NCBI GenBank assembly: GCA_000151295.1
Contig: GG745335.1
Span: forward strand, 225,838-289,837
From: Allomyces macrogynus ATCC 38327
Lineage: Eukaryota > Blastocladiomycota > Blastocladiomycetes > Blastocladiales > Blastocladiaceae
Length of the DNA: 64,000 nt
Reading direction: 5' to 3'
The notes below the pieces were generated by a model, which was not told the DNA's origin, searched no databases, and saw nothing but the letters and a program-made list of their open reading frames with translations. Below, one piece after another: positions 21,464-33,342 of this stretch (position 1 is its first letter; each line of letters begins with the position of its first letter). The translations under genes and the position numbers were made by a program.

Positions 21464-22280
21464 ATGAAGATCGTCGGCCTGACCGGCGGCATCGCGACGG
21501 GCAAGTCGTCCGTGTCGCGGCACCTGGCGGCCTCAGGCGTGCCCGTCATTGACTGCGATCAACTCGCGCGACAAGTCGTTGAACCCGGAACATCCGCTCT
21601 CCGCGCCCTTGTCGACGCGTTTGGACCCGAAATCTTGCAGCAACCGTCGGGCGCGCTCGACCGCGCCAAGCTCGGCGCGATCATCTTTGCCGACGAGGCC
21701 AAGCGTCACATTCTCAACCGCATCACGCACCCGGCCATTCGCCGCGCGATTCTCGCCAAGGTGATCGACTACTGGCTGCGTGGCGAGCCGCTCGTTGTCG
21801 TCGATGCTCCACTGCTCATCGAGGCCGGTTTGCACAAGCTGTGCAACGAGGTCGTCGTTGTTTATTGGTAAGCGATCATGTTGGGGCGACAATGGTCGCA
21901 CGAACCGGCACCAGACACAACGAATGGCTCACCACGTTCGCGTCTGCACCTCGCATGTGTGTAGCCCCGACGACGTGCAACTACAACGACTCATGAAGCG
22001 CGACGGCATGCCGCAGGCCGACGCCGAGGCGCGCATGCGCGCACAAAAGCCCATGGACGAGAAGTTGCGGCTCGCGACACGCGTGCTCGACAATACCGGA
22101 TCACTGCAGGACCTGTTCCGCCAAGCCGATGCTCTGCTCATCAAGATGCGCCCACCAGCGTGGCGTACGTGGGCGTGGCGGATTGGACCACCGGTCGTGC
22201 TGCTGGCCATTCTCGTGCCCGTCATCTACGCACTCGTGCGGATTGTCGTGGCCGTGGTTGATGCAAGAGGCTGGATATAA
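21464..22280 (+). CDS. CAB5: Dephospho-CoA kinase with C-terminal membrane anchor
   Basis: Catalyses the last step of CoA synthesis, ATP-dependent phosphorylation of dephospho-CoA. Exon 1 21464-21867, 97-nt intron 21868-21964 (GTAAGC...GTGTAG), exon 2 21965-22280; 239 residues, the size of yeast Cab5. The P-loop GGIATGKSS is at residues 8-16, followed by the CoaE motifs VIDCDQLAR, HPAIRRAI and DAPLLIEAGL. Splicing yields VVVVYCPDDVQLQRLMKRDG, matching the family. The last 40 residues form one strong transmembrane segment (PPVVLLAILVPVIYALVRI) that bacterial CoaE lacks, which suggests a tail-anchored enzyme on mitochondria, ER or lipid droplets. Confidence 0.93.
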
Positions 22281-22938
22281 TGATGGGAATGAATGAAGTG
22301 TCTTGTGTGCAGCTTTATCCGGCTTGGGAGCGGTCGCCTGCTGCATCGCTCAGTCACTGTTACAATATCATTCTGCTCAGTCGCTTGTCAACAACTCAAC
22401 GTGGCACCCACCCATGGCTTGGGTCCGACCAACTCTCATCTTGCTCCCCACCAGCAAGCTTAAACAATGGCCACGGCGACACAAAATCAGTCAAGTCGGG
22501 GTTTAATATCCTCGCAAAGATTCATAAACCTTTGAGCAGGAGCGCTCCTGGCCTCCGGGCCTGCTGCTCGGTTCAACGCGGATCGACGCTCTCGAGCAGC
22601 TTGTCAGACCCGGCAAGACCTGCAAACCCTTTGTCCGGCAAATGACCGAACCCACGAGGACATTGTGCCCCAGATGTCCCACTAAGCGTCCGACGCTTCA
22701 CAGCGATCGCCACAGTACCTTGCTCGCACGATCAAAGCGCGTCAACACCGCGGCTCTCACTCTTCTCTCCGCTCGCTCTTCAGGATCGACCGTGAACTCG
22801 TCGCGCGCTCGTGGACCCTTTGCAACTCCAGGTCCGTTTTTCAGCATCGCTGCCAGGCGAAAAGCGATGCGTGAGCAATGAGCTGATGTCCCGTGCCATC
22901 TCGCTCGTCCAATAGCATCACCTGTCTCCACCACCATC
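22281..22938. other. Intergenic, CAB5 to unknown gene
   Basis: No gene or RNA recognised; short ORFs of mixed frames only. Confidence 0.4.
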
Positions 22939-23719
22939 ATGCCAATTCAGTCGACCATTGTGCCTGCCGGGACGGAAAAGTCGGGCGTTCCCGCGTGCAT
23001 CGATCTCATGTGTCTTTACTCTTGGGCCAATCAGCTCCTCGAAGTGCTCAATGACGCTGGCGTCAGTGATTTGGTATGGGACAAGGTCCGGCGCGTGCGC
23101 GAGGAGATGGTTGAGTGCCACTACTTGGCCCTCGAGGAGGACGTCGCCCCGCAAGTGTCGGACGTGGACGACCCGCGATTGGACTTCGCCGGCGATCGGC
23201 AAAGACGACGAACAGACGACGTCCACCAGCGCTCCGCGGAAAACCGGCGCGTCAACTACCACCAGAAAGCAGCCCGAATCGTCATCGTCGTCATGTTCAC
23301 GTAGCTCGACCGCCGTCCCGTCCGGCAAAAAGAGGCCTGATGTCGTCAAGTATCCGGCCATCGGCAAGGAACCTGCGTACAGGCTCCCGGAGGACATGCA
23401 GTGGTTCCCCCACGCCGTGGAAGCCGAGCGCAAGCGCACGTTCAATCCGCAAATCAAGGGTGCCGCGATGCCCAAAGTCGACGTGGTTGTGGTCAAGGAA
23501 AACAAGTTCTATTACGCAGCGGGGTGGCTGGCGTACCTGAAAACCGATTGGTTCCCTGACTACAAGAGCGCCAGGGTCGCGATGTGCGAGGCCATCGGAG
23601 TTTCGGACGTGTTGTTTGGGACGGACAAGGTCGAGGGACTCGCCATCAAGGCTGGGAACAAAAGCATGTGGATGGTCACGGTGGACGATTTTGTGGACCA
23701 TCTCTGCCGGAACTGGTAG
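22939..23719 (+). CDS. Unknown protein, reading frame broken once
   Basis: Two coding-like stretches in different frames. 22939 to about 23190 encodes MPIQSTIVPAGTEKSG through HYLALEEDVAPQVSD; from about 23180 to the stop at 23719 a second frame encodes a Ser/Thr-rich linker and a compact domain (KVDVVVVKENKFYYAAGWL ... MVTVDDFVDHLCRNW). Joined they would give about 260 residues. I could not find a GT/AG pair that keeps frame, so either a one-base error or a real frameshift breaks it. The phrase PAIGK occurs twice, before and after the linker. No family recognised. Confidence 0.45.
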
Positions 23720-24373
23720 ACCTGCTCATGGAGTCTTGTGCCAGATTTTTGTGGATCGGATTGTTTTATTTGATATTTTGAAGCCCGAGGATGTGGTCGT
23801 CTTGTATATATCCAAATGAGAACGCAGGAATGACGAAAGACGGCGAGTCGGGGATACGAAGTGGCAGAATAGACTGAGAGAACAAGAACAAAACATGTGC
23901 TACGGTCGCGACGCCAAGCTCAAGACAGCATCGAGCCGGAGAAATAGACACCAAATTTACTGAAATCCCTAATGCAGAGCAAGCGTCGGCATCTACGATC
24001 GCGGTACTAATACTTCATCGCTGGGTCACGGCATTGGAGACGGATAAGGTCGATCGATGGCTTCTGAGATCTTGTCCTCCGCCCAGAGCTACCACGACAA
24101 TACTTTCCACCGACGTCAGGCAACATTGATGACGACGTCGCGCTCGACGTGTCCAGGTTTTCCATCCGTCTGTCGTGCCGTACCTTGCAGTGCTGGTGTG
24201 CAGACGCCTGCAGAGATGCAACGCACGCGCTGGCAAGTGATCGCGTGAGGACGTATCTGTCCAAGTTGCGCCGCGTTCTGCAACCACTCCGTCACAACTC
24301 ACAACGTCCTCCACGGCCACCCGCGGCCGCAACCTCTCCACACCGCGCCACCACCCGCATCAATTGCGTCGAA
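23720..24373. other. Intergenic, unknown gene to oligopeptidase B
   Basis: AT-richer DNA without a recognisable gene; presumably the 3' region of the unknown gene and the promoter of the peptidase. Confidence 0.4.
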
Positions 24374-27300
24374 ATGAGCAACAACGACTCGCGCGACGTC
24401 GGCGCCGGTGCCGGGACCCCCGCGACAACGCTCCGCCAGCGCCGCACCAGCTCGCTCCGTGACCTGACCAACGCGCCCGGGGCCGCATTGGCCATTCAGG
24501 CCGTGCGCACCGAGACCGGTTCCACGAACACAGCTCCTCCGACAGCGGCGAAGCTCCTCGAGGACCTGACCGCGCTCGGGTGGGACCCGGATGGACCCGC
24601 CGACGCGATCGACGACGGCGCGCAAATGGAGGCCAATGTCGAGGCGACATTACCCGCCAACGCGCCGCAGTTGCTCGACACGTTGCCGGATGCCATGGAT
24701 CTGGTTGCCGACTATGTGCGGTTCGCGCCCGACGCGTACGCGGACGTGTGGCGGCACTTGGGCCCGCTGCTGCACGAAATTGCGTACTTTGGTTGATCCC
24801 TGACGCTCGCCATTCTGTTCATGGTGCTCACGCAAAATATCGCGCCGTAGAAAACACGCGCGCGCGCACCAAGCACTGCACTTGCCTCTCCCGCACCAAT
24901 CCGCGCACGCGCCGCCGCCGCTCGCGCCCAAGCGCGCGTATTCCACGACCAACTGCCACGGCGACGAGTGGACCGACGATTTCCGGTGGCTGCACGATCG
25001 TACCAACCCCGAGGTCCTCGGCTACATTGCGCGTGAGAACGAGTACACGCGCGACTGTCTTGAGCGGCCGACGGCCGCACTGCGCACGCAGCTCGTGCAC
25101 GAGTTTATTGACCGGATCGACGAGAACGAGCGCACGGCCGAAGTAGCGCTGCCGGACGGCTGGACCTACTACTCGCGCAAGGTCGCGGGCCACGAGTACC
25201 GGCAGCACGTGCGGCACCGCGCTGCGGCCAGTGGCTGTGGCGGAGTCGAGGAAGAAGTCTACCTCGACGAGAACGAGCTCGCGGCCATGCCCGAGTACGC
25301 CGACGGCGCCTACTTCCGCGTCGGTTTTCTGCGGCATTCGCCATGCGGCCGGTTCATTGCGTTCGGGATCGACGGCGCGGGCAACGAGCGGTTCACTATC
25401 TATTTCAAGGATTTGCACCGCCACGTCCTCTTGCCGGACCGGCTGCACGACTGTTGGGAGAATTTCGAGTTTTCGCACGACGGCAAGTGGGGTTTTTACT
25501 TGGCGCTCGACTCGACCGAGCGCGCATTCCAAGTGCGCCGTCACCGGCTCGGCGATACGGACCCGAGCGCGCACGACCAGGTGCACTACCAGGAGGACGA
25601 CGACATGTACTTTTTGACGCTCGCCAAGACGTGCAATTCGCAGTTCCTTCTGGTCCATACCGGCGCGCAAATCACCTCCGAGACGTGGGCGCTCGACCTC
25701 GACGAGGTGGCCACGACGACCGTGTGGGTGCCGGTCGACGATGAAGACGACGAGGGCAACCAGGGTGCGATCACCAGCGACACGGAATGGGTCGAGAAGA
25801 CGGTCACGGCGCCGGGTCTTGCGATGCCGCGGCGCTTATTCCCTCGGCGCGATGGGGTTCAGTACACGGTCGAGGCGCACGGCGACCTGCTCTACGTGCT
25901 TACGGACGAGGGCGTGCACAAGAACAACTGGCTGTTCCGCGTGCCTGTGTCGACCGTCTTTGCCGATGCCGAGGCGCCGATTGCGAGCACGGACTCGGTT
26001 GACGAAGAGACCACGACCAACACGGTTGAGGAGCGCCGCGAGATCGTAATCCCGCCGCGCGACTTTGTCTTGATCGAAGACTTCCAGGTGCGGCAGAACC
26101 ACCTCGTCGTCTTTGAGCGCTCCAACTGCATCCAGAACGTGCGCGTTATCGATCTGCGCGACACATCGCTGCAAACGTTCCACTACGTGTCGTTTTCCGA
26201 GACCGTCTACTCGCTGTGGCCCATGTCGCTCGACGAGGAAATCTCGGACTTGTCCAGCACGTCCTGTTTGCGACCAATGTCGGTGCGGGTACAACGTACA
26301 CGTCCTTTTGCAGCCCAAGCAGAATGTTGACTACACCATGACGAGCGCACGTCACGTCGTGCACACTGAGACGTCGCGGTGCTGCCGACCTACAACCCGG
26401 ACTCTACGTGCGCACCGCTTGTTTGCGATTGCGAGGACGGGACCGCTGTGCCCATGTCGGTCGTCTACCGCAAGGACCTGCTCGGGCGGCCGCTGCCGGG
26501 CAGTCGCGTGCCCACGACCACTAACGACAACGATATGGGCCCCTGGACCAATCCGACGCTCGTGCCACGCCTACGGCGCGTACGGGTCGTGCGTGACGCC
26601 GATCTTCTCGACACAACGTCTCTCTCTGCTTGACCGCGGTTTCGTCTACGCGATCGCGCATGTGCGCGGCGGAGCCGATCTCGGCATGGCGTGGTACGAC
26701 GAGGGCAAGCTCGCCAAGAAACCCAACACGATTAAGGACTTTGTGCGGTGCCTGCACCATCTCATCAAGGAAGGGTACACGACGCCCGCGCAACTCGCCA
26801 TTTACGGCCGATCGGCCGGTGGCCTGCTCATGGGCGCGGTCCTGAACGAGGTGCCCGACCTGATCCAGGCGTGTCTGATGGAAGTCCCGTTTGTCGACGT
26901 GATCAACACCATGTTCGACGCGTCGTTGCCGTGGACCGCGTTCGAGTACACCGAGTGGGGTAACCCGGCCGCCGACCGCACGATCTACGACGTGATGCGC
27001 TCTTACTGTCCGTATACGAATGTCGCGCCGCGTGAGACTTACCCGCACGTCATGGTCTGCGGCGGGATGAACGACCCGCGCGTCTCGTTTTTTGAACCGG
27101 TGAAATTTGTCGCCAAGTTGCGGCACAACTGGCAGTCGGACAATTTGTTGCTGCTGCGGATCGACGACGCGGGCCATGGCGGGAACTCAGGCCAGTACGC
27201 GCACCTCGACGACTTGGCACAAGAGTACGCGTTTTTGATCTACGCACTCGGCGCGCCGCTCATGCCCGTACCACCACCCGTCGTCGCGCGCGGGGATATG

Positions 27301-27612
27301 ACACCCCTTGTTTCGCGCCCGGGAAGTGTCGCGCGGTCGGCGTCGTTTGCCGGCGGTCGCGCGTCGCCGACGCCCGCGGTCGCGCTCGAGTCGGTCTCGC
27401 CGCGCCGGTCGCGCACGTTGTCACACCGGCGGCATGAGCCGGGGAAAATGGGGCTCGATGTGCCGCGCGGGAGCGCGGTCCGGCGTGCGCGGTCGCCGGA
27501 TCCGGCTGCTGCGTCCACGGCGGAGATTGATGCGCGCGAGTATAAGAGCAAGACGGCGCGTGGTGACCGCGGTGTGAGTCGCGTGTACCAGTGGGTCGCC
27601 AACTTTTTCTGA
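24374..27612 (+). CDS. Oligopeptidase B (S9A prolyl-oligopeptidase family), frame disturbed
   Basis: Serine peptidase cleaving short peptides after basic residues; cytosolic in known members. Exon 1 24374-24791, probable intron 24792-24873, then exon 2. The core begins PPLAPKRAY and has HGDEWTDDFRWLHD, matching the family propeller entry. Catalytic residues are present: Ser in GRSAGG (about 26812), Asp in GMNDPRV (about 27074), His in DAGHGG (about 27176). LLDRGFVYAIAHVRGGADLG is the family signature region. Between about 26255 and 26570 family-like sequence continues but hops among all three frames at least five times, while about 1.3 kb before and about 1 kb after are clean. There is a roughly 170-residue N-terminal extension and a Ser/Arg-rich C-terminal tail of about 115 residues. 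A decayed paralogue lies at 3165-5065. Confidence 0.8.
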
Positions 27613-28062
27613 GGGAGGGGACGGGGAGGGTGAACGAGGGAGGGGACTACAGAGCAGGACTGGCCTGATGATTTGTGAACCACGTCGTCGCGTGCGGGTG
27701 GCCGATTGAGTGGAGACGACCTCGTAAGTATTGAGGATAGGAATAGCCTCCAAATCCAGTTGCTTTATTGACATGCTGTGCGCGGACCTTTGAGGTGATA
27801 AAGGAGCTGTGTCGCGTGAAAGACTATATTGTGTCAGAATCGTTTTCTCCATAGAAGAAAGTACGATGGCGCAAAAGGTCGTGTCCGTGGGTCCATATTG
27901 ATGAACCTTTTCTGTCCTTGGAGTGGGCGCATTTTCTTGAGCTTGTCCCTTGGCTAGTTTTTGCAAAGATCCAACCCCCCCCCCCCCCCCCGCCCCACCC
28001 TGAACGTCGCGGACGTTCCCTCTCCGCTCACGGCCTCGCCCAAGAACAAGATTCCAATCGCC
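27613..28062. other. Intergenic after oligopeptidase B
   Basis: No gene recognised; contains the poly-C tract at 27975-27991. Confidence 0.4.
27975..27991. repeat. Poly-C homopolymer, 17 nt
   Basis: An uninterrupted run of 17 C; likely unstable, and a place where read errors may alter the length. Confidence 0.9.
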
Positions 28063-28440
28063 ATGTCGACCACCGCTGCTGCCACGCTGGTCGTCTTGAC
28101 AACAACTGTGCTGCCGAAGGACGAGTTTGCTGATGCCGCAAATGCCCCACTGCCACATTGCAAGGATGGGCAACAAGAGGCTTCGCCAATCGCGGCCATT
28201 GTGCAAGCAACTGATTCGAGCGATCGTGACATGACCCCCAGCAACTTGCTTCCTGGTGTCGATCTTGTCGATTCACCCAAAGTCGACGTGGTGTGGCGCG
28301 AATCGCTCCACATACACAAGACGCTGCTTCCCACGCTCTGTTCGCAACAGCAGAGTAATGACGGTCAAATCGAGAACCTGTACGTTTTGATAGAGCAAAC
28401 GAAATGCCGATCTGTTATTCGCCTCCTACACGGTCGCTGA
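28063..28440 (+). CDS. Small hypothetical protein
   Basis: ATG at 28063 opens a frame of about 125 residues (MSTTAAATLVVLTTTVLPK...). It has a weakly hydrophobic N terminus that might be a signal peptide and no recognised domain. A GTACGTTTTG donor-like site at about 28381 leaves open a second exon, perhaps the 64-residue ORF at 28560-28754. Weak support: the codon pattern is less biased than in the neighbouring real genes. Confidence 0.25.
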   Translation: MSTTAAATLVVLTTTVLPKDEFADAANAPLPHCKDGQQEASPIAAIVQATDSSDRDMTPSNLLPGVDLVDSPKVDVVWRESLHIHKTLLPTLCSQQQSNDGQIENLYVLIEQTKCRSVIRLLHGR

Positions 28441-29040
28441 CATTTGGCTGATGCTTGGTGTAGTCCTTACCTGACCCTATTCGCCGATTTTCGAGCAAAG
28501 AGCAGCGTGGCATTCAAAGGAACCAACAACGGCACATCAACAACATCAGCCAAACCAACGTGCATTGTAGAAGCGTGACAACAACTGCAACAAAAGACAT
28601 CAAATCGGTGCAGGCTGTAGCGCATGCGATCCTCGAGCGTGCTTCGCAACAGCGTCCAAACTACTATGTACCTCCCGCGTCGTCCGTTGCCAAGGACATG
28701 AAGAGGAGAGCGACAAACTCCGCCGTGTCATTTCTACACGGTTCTGCGTCTTGATCAAACCGCGCGCGCATTTGCAGGGTCAAGTCCCATATAATTCTTG
28801 ACTTGAGATTTTGATTTTTGCCTGCTGGCCTCTCTCGTTCGCTCGATTTGCTCGCTGGATGCTATTCAGATTCGCTATCCCCAACCTGTGGATCAAGACG
28901 CCGTCTGCAAACGGACGCGTTAATGTCGACCGATGCCTCGAACCCCCGAGACTGCGTTTGTATATCCTGCTTCTGGTCATGTTGAGGACGGTTGTCGAGC
29001 CTTGCTAACATGGATTCGTTTCCAACGGCATCCAGACGGG
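28441..29040. other. Gene-poor stretch
   Basis: Lower-GC DNA with small ORFs in several frames; no feature recognised apart from the possible second exon noted for the ORF at 28063. Confidence 0.3.
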
Positions 29041-30004
29041 AACTATGCGAAAGCGGCTCCTTGGACGTGTCACGCACATTCGAACGCTTTTGCTGATCAT
29101 CAAGTTCGTGCTGTTCAAATTTCGATCCCTATCTGGCACCAGTGCGACCATTGTGACTGACGCGAGATCATTCGATTTCATGCTCTTTGACGTGTGGTAT
29201 AATGAGAAGCCGCGCAAGGACGAACGCGGCGTGGTACGACATAACCATTTCGCGTGAGCACGATGGCGTGCGGTATTGTTTGGACCTGTGGCAAGGATCG
29301 GTGTATGAGGGTGCCACCGTCCAGTTTTGGAAATGGTATGTGGCGCACTGGTTTGTCCTGAAGTCGTGTTCATCTCGTGCCCTGCTGTTGTTGGATGCTC
29401 GTGGCCGACACGTCTTTAACACTGGCGGCGAACCGCAATCGTGGTCATAAAATTTTGCCACGGCGCAGCTCTGCCGTGCTGCAATGTACGTTGCGGTCTG
29501 TCATCGATGTTCTGCTGCAACTTATAACTGACTCGCTCGATTCCTCAATTTCAAAAGCCGCAGTATCCAACAAAAACGGCCAGACAGTCTCGCTCAGCGG
29601 CTGTCCATTACGGGTCCAGCAGGCCGACCGCCCAGTTCGAGATCCTGGCACGAGGGGTTTCTGTATCGAATGGGCTGCCCGAGCTGGACAGTCGATGCGC
29701 TCGCCGCGGCCAACGGTGCCACTTTGATTGCCCAGACTTATGGACGGTCGGGGTGCAGGCCGAGGCGTGGATTGACGGCACGCGGCTGGCGTGCGGCCGC
29801 ATGTCGTCGAACGCGCTCGATTGTATTACGGCGGCGCCGTCGGTCGGTCCCATCAACTCGGACGCCTGGTGTGGGTGCTATTGCCCCCAGGGCGATCCGG
29901 GCCACATGGGTTCTCGCCGTTGCGATTCCCAGTGCCACAGCTGCGCGTGGCGCCGGTCATGCCGGTGAGTGTCCGGCCCGTGGAAGAGAACACGTCGGTC
30001 TAAC
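29041..30004 (+). other. Degenerate coding-like stretch, unidentified
   Basis: Plus-strand frames hand over to each other: MRKRLLGRVTHIRTLLLIIK (29045), then GVRYCLDLWQGSVYEGATVQ (about 29260), then TVGVQAEAWIDGTRLACGR (about 29745), and LPPGRSGPHGFSPLRFPVPQ in a further frame up to a stop at 30003. Each piece looks protein-like but none is long. It reads like an old gene with several frameshifts. No family recognised. Confidence 0.25.
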
Positions 30005-30005
30005 A

Positions 30006-30049
30006 GGGTGGAGAAGGAGGGGGCGAAGGGTGGAGAAGGAGGGGGCGAA
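30006..30049. repeat. Tandem repeat, 22-nt unit, two copies
   Basis: Two exact, adjacent copies of a G-rich 22-nt unit (30006-30027 and 30028-30049) beginning GGGTGGAGAAGG. The four G runs could form a quadruplex on the plus strand. Confidence 0.85.
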
Positions 30050-30618
30050 GCGTCGGTATCATTCGCAAAATGCGTTGGTCTTGACGAGGAGGGCGTTGTT
30101 TTGATTAAATAGAATTGGATCGCGCTCGCCGCTGCCATTTTAATCGCGACCCGAACCATTTTTTCTTCGTGCGCGACTGCAGCCGCTCGTTTGGCAAACC
30201 TGGAGTGCACCTCTTTTCAGCGTTCACGCAACTGGAATGAAGAAACATGAGTTATTGATTCCATTTTAACCCATGCGCGAACAAATCTCGAGTTGCTGAT
30301 GCTGACCGGGCAAACTCGTCAAGTTGTAGCCAGTCGTGACCGACCAACGACCGCTGCGGAAGCGGCGCTGCAATGATGGCCGGCTACTCTGCAGCAATCG
30401 CGAAAACAGGCACAAAAGGAGCTCACTCACGGCGGACTTGTGTGGTAATGCTGGAAAGCACGGGGAAATGGTAGCAAAATACGAGTTCATATCCCTCCTC
30501 CGTTCTCTAGTTCCCGCCTAGAAAGCCCCTTCAAAACACAACTCGACGCGACGCTCCAGTCTCCGTCGCCCAACGACTCTAACAGGAGGGTCGATTTCTC
30601 ACCCAAACTAGCCCCACG
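30050..30618. other. Intergenic
   Basis: Lower-GC DNA with no recognised gene; it lies at the 3' side of the minus-strand gene at 30619. Confidence 0.35.
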
Positions 30619-31331
30619 TCACCCCGTGCTCGCCGATGTCCCTGCCAGCGCACCCCACACGCACTTGTCAAACTCGTTCTGGTTCGCGGCTGTCCCATCG
30701 GCAAACACGGTCGCAAACACTGGGAAACACTCGACCTGCGTGTGCCAATAGATCGCCATGTACGCGCGCCGCTCGTGCAACGACAACGCCACATTGTCGG
30801 CCATCGACCCGACACGCATCACCTCGAGCGGCGACCCCAAGACGCGTTCCAGGACAGCCGTCGCCGCGACAATATTCTGCACGACCACGTACTGGTCGAC
30901 GACGCGCTGCCCGACCTCAGCCGCAAACTGCAACCGCATCGCGCGAAACAGCTCGGCCACGACCATCTTGTGCATGGCCGCGACGGTCGGTGCCGCCGCG
31001 ATTTGCCGCACGCGCGAGACAACGTACCGGCGCAACGCACCAATCGGGTCGGCCGCGTCGAGCACCGTGTGCGAGAGCGCCCATTTCGCCCACCGCGGGT
31101 CGTCGACGGGGGCCCCGCCGCCCGTTGACACGAGAATCCCGCCAAACCACGCGTGCATCGCCGACGAGAAGGTACTGGGCTCGGATGGCCCGGGTGCCGC
31201 CGACTTGTCCGACCAATGGGTGGGGATGCCCGCGGGTAAGTGCGCAAAGAGCAAGTTGGCGTCGACGTTGATGAACGGCGTGAAGACGGGTGATTGGTTG
31301 ACGCGGAAGGTGCACGGGGTTGCCGGCCATG
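30619..31331 (-). CDS. Unknown protein, 5' part lost in an assembly gap
   Basis: A clean minus-strand frame of about 237 residues from the gap edge to a TGA at 30619. It includes FTPFINVDANLLFAHLPAG, FSSAMHAWFGGIL, and a helical C-terminal half (MHKMVVAELFRAMRLQFAAE). The frame stays open with high GC third positions, which supports real coding. I recognise no family. The gap at 31332-31441 removes its 5' part; the DNA just beyond the gap (to 31458) is also open in this frame, but that cannot be joined reliably. Confidence 0.5.
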
Positions 31332-31441
31332 NNNNNNNNNNNNNNNNNNNNNNNNNNNNNNNNNNNNNNNNNNNNNNNNNNNNNNNNNNNNNNNNNNNNN
31401 NNNNNNNNNNNNNNNNNNNNNNNNNNNNNNNNNNNNNNNNN
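31332..31441. other. Assembly gap (110 N)
   Basis: Run of N. It interrupts the unknown minus-strand gene and lies about 950 bp before the left arm of the inverted repeat. Confidence 1.
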
Positions 31442-32388
31442 GGGATCGTGCACGACATCTAGCACATGGGATCCGTCAGCTGACCGTCGAACCGAACCGC
31501 AAGGAGGGATGGAACGAACCATCTCAGTCGACGCCGATGTTGACGAGGCCTTGGAGTCGTGCCGCTTGCCCTGCACCGCATTACTGTTGCCGTCCAACTA
31601 CGTGATCACATTACCCACACCACGGCGACCGTCAGCGTGCGTTCGGACGGGAACGCAATTCGCAGCAAAGATGATGCACCTTCACGTCGCCGCTCGCAGT
31701 ACTTGCGGCGGCCGGCGCACTCTTCTTTCCACCCTCCGCCGTTGCGCGCGTCGCGGCACGCACGGAGCGCAGTGTGCCCTTGAACGCCGCAACAACCGCG
31801 TTCGCCGGCCGCGCAAAGACCGACCGCGGGCGCGCCTCGGTCTGCATACTGCACGTGCGCGAGTGAGAGAGCACGGGCATGGTGGAAACGGGGATCGTCT
31901 ACGTCGTGGTCCGCGTCTCGAATGTCGGGTCGGCCGTTCGCGGCACGAGTGCCTCGAGTTTGGCCGCGCCGAAATACGCAGGGCCAAGTGGACGATGCGA
32001 GGTCGCTCGCGGGTTACAGATTGCGGGGCGGAATACGCGGTTGGGCTCGGGATCAGCAAGGCGCGGGGATGGTGGTACGGAGCAGAAAAAAGGGTCCAAT
32101 CGAGCTGGAGCGGTTGGATCGTGTGCGGGGGAGTCGACGCAGAAGACGACGATCAACGGCGAAGCAATTGCAGCAAGTTGCGGTGGGTTAGGCGGGTCGG
32201 GGATAGGGTCCAGTAAATAAAATGGAGCGAGATCACACGAACAGCGCGAGGTGAAGAACATGCAACACTTGGCGAGCAAACCTGTTTCCTCAAATTAATC
32301 TCACACCAAGAAACAGATACGCGTGAGTCAAGTCAAGCAAGGAAAACAAAGATGCGGCCAACAAATTTGGGACCGAACAAGAGTGTAA
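31442..32388. other. Gene-poor stretch between gap and inverted repeat
   Basis: ORFs up to about 125 residues in mixed frames, arginine-rich, none recognised. The junction with the inverted-repeat arm is at 32389. Confidence 0.35.
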
Positions 32389-33342
32389 AACAAGCCGCGG
32401 TTCAACTCGGTTCTGTTCCCGGTGCAGCGCGAGATTGTGACTTACTGGGTCGTCATGGCCGAGACGCTGTCGCCCTACCTCGCGCTCAACGTGGAGCGTT
32501 ACGCCGGTAACGCGACGCTGACGCTCGAGGAGCAGCGGATCGCTGGGTCGCTCTCGCGCGCAACGGGCGGTGTCGTCGGCGGCCCGACGGGCACGAATAC
32601 GTCAACGCTCAACGAGCTCGGCGGCGGGTTTGGCACGTTCGAAGAGTCGAACCGCATGCACCAGATCAATGGGCTCGGGTGGGGCAACCTGCCAGGTCTC
32701 GATTTCAAGCAAAACGAGTACGTGCGGTGGTACCAGCTCGGGCTCGGCACGTTCCTCGACATCCACGTGCTGCACTGGCACGGGATCACGGCCATCATGG
32801 AGGGCCACCGCCGCGACACGATTGAGCTGTTCCCGGCCACGTTCCATGTCGCCGACGCGCGCATGGACGACCCGGGCCAGTGGATGCTGCACTGCCACGT
32901 CAATGTCCATTTCGACGGCGGGATGATTGCGTTCTTCCGCATTCACAAGAATGAGCACGCCGGGGTGCATGGGCACGGGTGGGGCGCCGCCGCGCCCGCC
33001 AATTTCTCGAGCGTGCCGGCGCCCGAGGCGATTGGGCCGGTGCCGCTGAGCAAAGTGATTGCCGAAGCGAGCAACATTCGCTTGCCCGACAACTCGACGA
33101 CGATCACGACGACGGGCAAGCACGGTGCGCGCGGGAACGCGACCGCGGTCTCGAACCACGGTGTCGGGACGGCCAAGTCCAGTAACAAGACGGTCTGGTT
33201 TGGCAAGCCGCTGCCGCCGGCGCTCAAGATTGGCATGACCAAGCTCAAGGATCACGACCTGCGCGGCGCCGTCGCTGGCAAGAATGCCGGGCGCCATGAG
33301 AGCGCGCGTCAGGTCGCCGCCAAGACTGCACGCCATCCCTGA
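32389..33342 (+). pseudogene. 5'-truncated multicopper oxidase copy
   Basis: The frame is open from the arm edge (NKPRFNSVLFPVQ) to the stop at 33342 and equals the C-terminal 317 residues of the intact gene at 36452-38230, including HWHG and the HCHVNVHF type 1 copper site. The first half of the gene (signal peptide, LHPHA and YHSHV ligands) is missing: at 32388 homology ends abruptly. Without promoter or half of the copper ligands it is presumed dead. Confidence 0.9.

Noticed and set aside
24828..25670. 280-codon minus-strand ORF
   Set aside because: Antisense of oligopeptidase B exon 2; its resemblance to plus-strand ORFs at 4631-4993 only reflects the pseudogene copy.
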